In this document: in pieces, positions 61,601 through 64,000 of the stretch
Layout: each line of letters opens with the position of its first letter
Numbering within the stretch: the first letter of the stretch is position 1
Assembly: GCA_037044905.1 (NCBI GenBank)
Contig: JBAOKB010000054.1
Location: 464,953-528,952 of the forward strand
Direction: 5' to 3'
Source of the DNA: Hortaea werneckii
Taxonomy: Eukaryota; Ascomycota; Dothideomycetes; Mycosphaerellales; Teratosphaeriaceae
Length of the DNA stretch: 64,000 nt
Position numbers and translations under genes: made by a program
Notes under the pieces: model-generated
The model's database searches: none
What the model was told of the DNA's origin: nothing
What the model saw: the letters and a program-made list of their open reading frames with translations, nothing else

Positions 61601-63773
61601 TCTGGAGAAATACAGGAAGATGGTAGAAGAAGAGAGGTGGGCGAAGTTGAGGAGGGCAGACTTGAACGTGAGTCTGAGGGAAATGCTGGGGCCGAACGCT
61701 TCATTTAGAGGCTCACAACTGGAAGGGCTAAAGGCAATCGTATCGGGCGAGCCGAAGGTAGTAATGGTCATGAGGACCGGAGGAGGCAAGAGTCTGATGT
61801 TCATGCTACCGGCATTCTGCTCAGTCGGAGGGGTGACGGTGGTAGTGGTGCCGTTGATATCGCTAAGGAGCGATCTAGAGAGGAGATGCAAGGAGATCGG
61901 ACTCAACGCCGGGAGATGGCCCGACCAGAGCGCCAGGCACGCGAGGATCGTGCTAGTAACACCCGAGAGCGCAGTAACGAAGGCGTTCAACAGGTTCATC
62001 AACGACAAGCTAGCTACCGGAGAGCTAGACAGGATAGTAGTCGACGAGAGCCACATCGTTCTGGACTCGACAGAGACATGGAGGCCGAAAGTGCTCGAGC
62101 TAGCGGAGTTCGCCAGGAAGGGATGCCAGATGGTGTATCTCACGGCAACGTTGCCACCGAAGGAAGAGTCGAGCTGGCTCGAAGCGATGGGCTTGGAGAA
62201 GAGGACGGTACGGATGATAAGAGACTCGACGACGAGGAGGAACATCGCTTACCAGGTGGTCGAGTACGACCGGCGAGAAGAAGAGGAGAGGGTAGCGGAG
62301 TTGGTAAGAAAGAAACTGGAAGAACACGAGGAGGGACAGATCATAGTGTACTGCCGGAGGGTAGAGCAGTGCAAGAAGATTGGAGAAGTGCTGAGGTGTC
62401 CAGTGTACTACAGGAGGGTCGGAGACGAAGAAATGAAAAGGAAGATTCTGGAACAGCTGGTCAAGGGGACGCACAGAGTGTTCGCGGCGACGACAGCGAT
62501 GGGAATGGGGGTGGATGCACCACACATCAGGGTGGTGGTACACGTGGGAGTGAAGGAATTGGTGAGGGATTACGCACAGGAAAGTGGAAGGGCAGGAAGA
62601 GATGGAGAGGCAAGCGAGGCGATCTTAATGAGAGGCTACAACACAGTAGGGGGTCGGAAAATCTTGGAGAAGGGATTCGTGATGGAAAGGGGGATGCACG
62701 AATATCTGGAAGGGGAGAAGTGTAGGAGGGTTGTGTTAGACAGGGAGATGGATGGGAGGGCGGACAGGATCGGATGCGAGAACGGAGAGAAAGTGTGTGA
62801 TGTATGTAGAGGGTTAACAAGAACGGGAAGGAGGGCGAGGGTTGTAGTGAGGACAGGGGGGTTCGTTCCATCACAGCAGCATAGAAGGAGGGAGCAAGAG
62901 GAAGCAGACGGGTCAGGGTCAGAGCCGATGGAACAAGGTAGCGAGGATGGAACACCGAGAGGCTCAGAGTTAGGTACGGACAACGTTGACGACGAGGGAG
63001 AATCAGGGTCAGGGTTGGCCGAAGCTGGGGATGAGTGTGAAGAGGCAGCAAAGGAAGGAAGAGGGCTAAAGAGGGCAAGAAGTATAGGAGAGAGAGAGGA
63101 GAGGGAGCGAAGCATAAACGAGGCGAGGACAGGAATGAGTAGAGAGGGAGAAAGAGTGCAAGCGCAGAAGAGGTCGAGGTTAGCGGAGAGGGCTAGCAGA
63201 GAGATAGACAGAGACGAGATGGTGAAGAGGCTAGAGGATTGGACGAAGGTAGGGTGTTCGGTGTGCTGGGCGCAAGGGCAGATACAACGGGCGAAAAGGG
63301 CTCGAGGGTGGGAAGAGTGCAGAGGGCACGGGAAGGAGGCAGGGGAGAGGATGGCGGAAGTGAAGAAGAGGATGAAGCGGCTACAGATGGCTCGATTCAG
63401 CGGGTGCAATTTCTGCTGGGTGCCGCAGAGCATATGTCAAAGATGGGAAGAGAAGACGGCGGCGTGCGGGAGTAAAACGGCAGGATATCAGCGAAGCGGA
63501 GTTGCGGGGGCAGGATGCCAATACAAGGGAGTGATGGAGGACATAGGAGGGGCGGTAATCAGCCAAAGGATGTGGGGGAGGGAAGAGAGGGAGGGAAAGG
63601 AGTGGGAGTGGGGGTGGGTAGAGGGGGAGATGGAGAGGAGTTTGGGATTTTGGGAGGGGGGAGGGTTGGAAGAGGACGAATGGGGCCGACTATGGAGGTG
63701 GGTGATCCGGAAGCGGGTAACGAACATGATGGAAACGAACGAGTTGGTGAGAATGGTGTATCATATAAGCTAA
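58671..63773 (+). CDS. Telomere-linked RecQ helicase with zinc-finger N-terminus and tyrosine-recombinase-like core
   Basis: This is a single 1700-codon frame. Order of parts: a C2H2-type finger with C19, C22, H34, H39 (DUF3505/OrsD-like start) and a second Cys/His segment at about 88-112. Next is a helical region opening TKKKYSRVW (310-318), like recombinase core-binding domains, then a segment with R674 (ARGTEVV), K710 (YHKG), R886 (TWRQ), H924 (GHS) and Y933, matching the tyrosine-recombinase catalytic order with an acidic Ser/Glu insertion after K710. The RecQ helicase follows (about 1010-1330): Walker A RTGGGKS 1035-1041, DESH 1125-1128, motif VI QESGRAGRDG 1303-1312. Then come a Cys-rich segment and a basic tail ending in another Cys motif (GCNFCW). 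Telomere-linked helicases are known next to fungal telomeres. The gene is intact, with strong purine bias on the coding strand. Confidence 0.92.
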   Translation: MDAFESLFVHFQNFQIIVCRDCKFAVVPDQIKAHLSQSHQTLTVSTRKGIIEQVEKLDHVAYRSEDVVYPAAEQEAIQELGPVIEQCSQCKACGLLRESKKGIEAHCRKEHGWNSAKSRGGRGSLRSRPAANQPFTEGHCCQRFFKYAQWTKLFKVLPPAPRMLGGGHGCEPEDRAQKLTDEVADGLKRKLREAHHHRKVNVSNVRSEMDPWLEHTSWAHHLAGFEKEELRASLSAAPKLEADERGIESVDEEEEAIERACRATGRVIKKAMDVSSPRTIPRSALHYVNRKETGAANNETPFYSKHEASTKKKYSRVWVSMLRYLWRSQTWENKPDYTLTDGQARRLGAMQSLARRETAALDKGARKVCEDELQWSIVLFWASMLDQELLDDEFQSGFLSALAVLGLDTEDAGWVSVFNFTPKLAAIVTVCKALVVFMAYKQRQDDIDRLIGAGIGESEARKEAVSIVEGVHDMVPRLLCLQEYGGPASPMDRVLHMKTFGMRIRFTEKAGARVTWMNRCQQVAIDKISFSMGDLRDALHSLWERCLGRLTKRLMFLQQEEELPILHLDRLFDNPSDLTEGWSFLDDERNDEVLGRVRRPDGKDVESRKWLWSRAMREDRITKYFLQNIDMSEVRDRSELKWNTTKVEQYFREVTLFKEELIVLCHMAGGAPARGTEVVSIRTENGESARAQRGVFVDNGMVELVTGYHKGYSKSGEAKIIHRYLPQEVGKLLVYHLWLVEPFVHMLRWEVRGEFDFSKYLWEPEPEKKWEGEVDGVREEEESGSEEGGRESDGEEGSSGSESESSTSPSSESEADGGDDEGTAGDRMVSGREARSRPRNGGKAKEGKLQALSIDGFWNTERLKRVMKRELSKCQAGFFVTPSTWRQLYPAIQRVHCPEEEVTKQLDRLYEGVTTEDRQMQSGHSKRMEELIYGILTTENPFSTQSEQASFRKVSVSWHHFIRWPSTATGNGKPTIDLEKYRKMVEEERWAKLRRADLNVSLREMLGPNASFRGSQLEGLKAIVSGEPKVVMVMRTGGGKSLMFMLPAFCSVGGVTVVVVPLISLRSDLERRCKEIGLNAGRWPDQSARHARIVLVTPESAVTKAFNRFINDKLATGELDRIVVDESHIVLDSTETWRPKVLELAEFARKGCQMVYLTATLPPKEESSWLEAMGLEKRTVRMIRDSTTRRNIAYQVVEYDRREEEERVAELVRKKLEEHEEGQIIVYCRRVEQCKKIGEVLRCPVYYRRVGDEEMKRKILEQLVKGTHRVFAATTAMGMGVDAPHIRVVVHVGVKELVRDYAQESGRAGRDGEASEAILMRGYNTVGGRKILEKGFVMERGMHEYLEGEKCRRVVLDREMDGRADRIGCENGEKVCDVCRGLTRTGRRARVVVRTGGFVPSQQHRRREQEEADGSGSEPMEQGSEDGTPRGSELGTDNVDDEGESGSGLAEAGDECEEAAKEGRGLKRARSIGEREERERSINEARTGMSREGERVQAQKRSRLAERASREIDRDEMVKRLEDWTKVGCSVCWAQGQIQRAKRARGWEECRGHGKEAGERMAEVKKRMKRLQMARFSGCNFCWVPQSICQRWEEKTAACGSKTAGYQRSGVAGAGCQYKGVMEDIGGAVISQRMWGREEREGKEWEWGWVEGEMERSLGFWEGGGLEEDEWGRLWRWVIRKRVTNMMETNELVRMVYHIS

Positions 63774-63805
63774 GATAGAAGAGGGCAGGAGGGAGGAAGG
63801 AGGCT

Positions 63806-63820
63806 GAGGGTTAGGGTTAG
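63806..63820 (+). repeat. Interstitial telomere-type repeat downstream of the helicase
   Basis: GAGGGTTAGGGTTAG lies 33 bases after the helicase stop codon, in the same orientation as the chromosome end. Confidence 0.8.
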
Positions 63821-63862
63821 CTAGTACAGGGCGAAATGTTAGTAAAATGTAAAAGAGAGAGC

Positions 63863-63988
63863 AAGCCGTTCAGGGCGCCGACGCCAGGGCCGCCGGAGGC
63901 AAGAGGGTTCCAATTGTCGGGAGGAAAAAGAGAGAGAAAAGGAAAGGGGAAGCCGTTCAGGGCGCCGACGCCAGGGCCGCCGGAGGCA
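63863..63988. repeat. Subtelomeric direct repeat, two 39-base copies
   Basis: An identical GC-rich 39-base unit (starting AAGCCGTTCAGGGCGCC) is found at 63863-63901 and 63950-63988, an 87-base period. The spacer is purine-rich. The second copy is joined directly to telomere repeats, so this is telomere-associated sequence. Confidence 0.85.
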
Positions 63989-64000
63989 TAGGGTTAGGGT
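63989..64000 (+). repeat. Telomere repeat at the right edge
   Basis: TAGGGTTAGGGT ends the window directly after the second 39-base copy. The G-rich strand runs outward, as expected for a right chromosome end. Only two units are visible, so the full telomere lies outside or the contig stops here. Confidence 0.7.

Noticed and set aside
58853..63727. Long minus-strand frames opposite the helicase (for example 62636-63433, 61466-62245)
   Set aside because: They are shadows caused by the purine bias of the coding strand, giving Ser/Pro/Leu-rich peptides without features.

Overview
The window is nuclear DNA of a filamentous ascomycete (Pezizomycotina). The evidence is many short spliceosomal introns (45-65 bases, GT-AG), Zn2Cys6 regulators, fungal-only families (DUF3632, rhodopsin-domain membrane proteins, fungal ankyrin proteins, telomere-linked helicase) and TTAGGG telomere repeats. 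The genus cannot be told from the sequence. The last bases read TAGGGTTAGGGT with the G-rich strand pointing outward, so the right side is a chromosome end or the start of its telomere.

Layout. 1-9 kb holds housekeeping-type genes: a copper-pumping P-type ATPase cut by the left edge, a divergent TATA-binding-protein paralogue, a metallo-beta-lactamase-fold protein and a SPRY protein. 9-21 kb is a sugar region: a secreted GH31 enzyme carrying the sulfoquinovose-binding signature, a tRNA-Tyr gene with two introns (one in the D-arm, at an unexpected site), an intracellular GH31 alpha-glucosidase type enzyme, a frame-broken alpha-glucoside-type permease and a Zn2Cys6 regulator. 21-38 kb is an accessory region where intact genes (amino-acid permease, Zn2Cys6 regulator, secreted GMC oxidoreductase) alternate with frame-broken ones (FAD oxidoreductase, HAD dehalogenase, acetolactate-decarboxylase-like protein, rhodopsin-domain protein, ankyrin protein).

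38-48 kb starts with a 2 kb gap, followed by intact conserved genes: an RRM-like protein, a double-WW protein, a conserved unknown, the recombination mediator Sfr1 and a TLC-domain membrane protein. 48-55 kb is a compact set of P450, MFS transporter, FAD monooxygenase and fatty-acid/sterol hydroxylase, arranged as two divergent pairs and resembling a small secondary-metabolism or detoxification cluster. 55-58 kb has three small conserved genes, including a CDP-alcohol phosphatidyltransferase.

58-64 kb is the subtelomere. An intact 1700-residue telomere-linked RecQ helicase lies between short TTAGGG tracts on both sides. Its middle part shows what looks like a complete tyrosine-recombinase motif series (R, K, R, H, Y), which would make the protein a recombinase-helicase fusion. 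Direct repeats and telomere repeats close the window.

The three signals most worth following are the tRNA-Tyr with an extra D-arm intron, the recombinase-like core of the telomeric helicase, and the fungal sulfoquinovosidase candidate.
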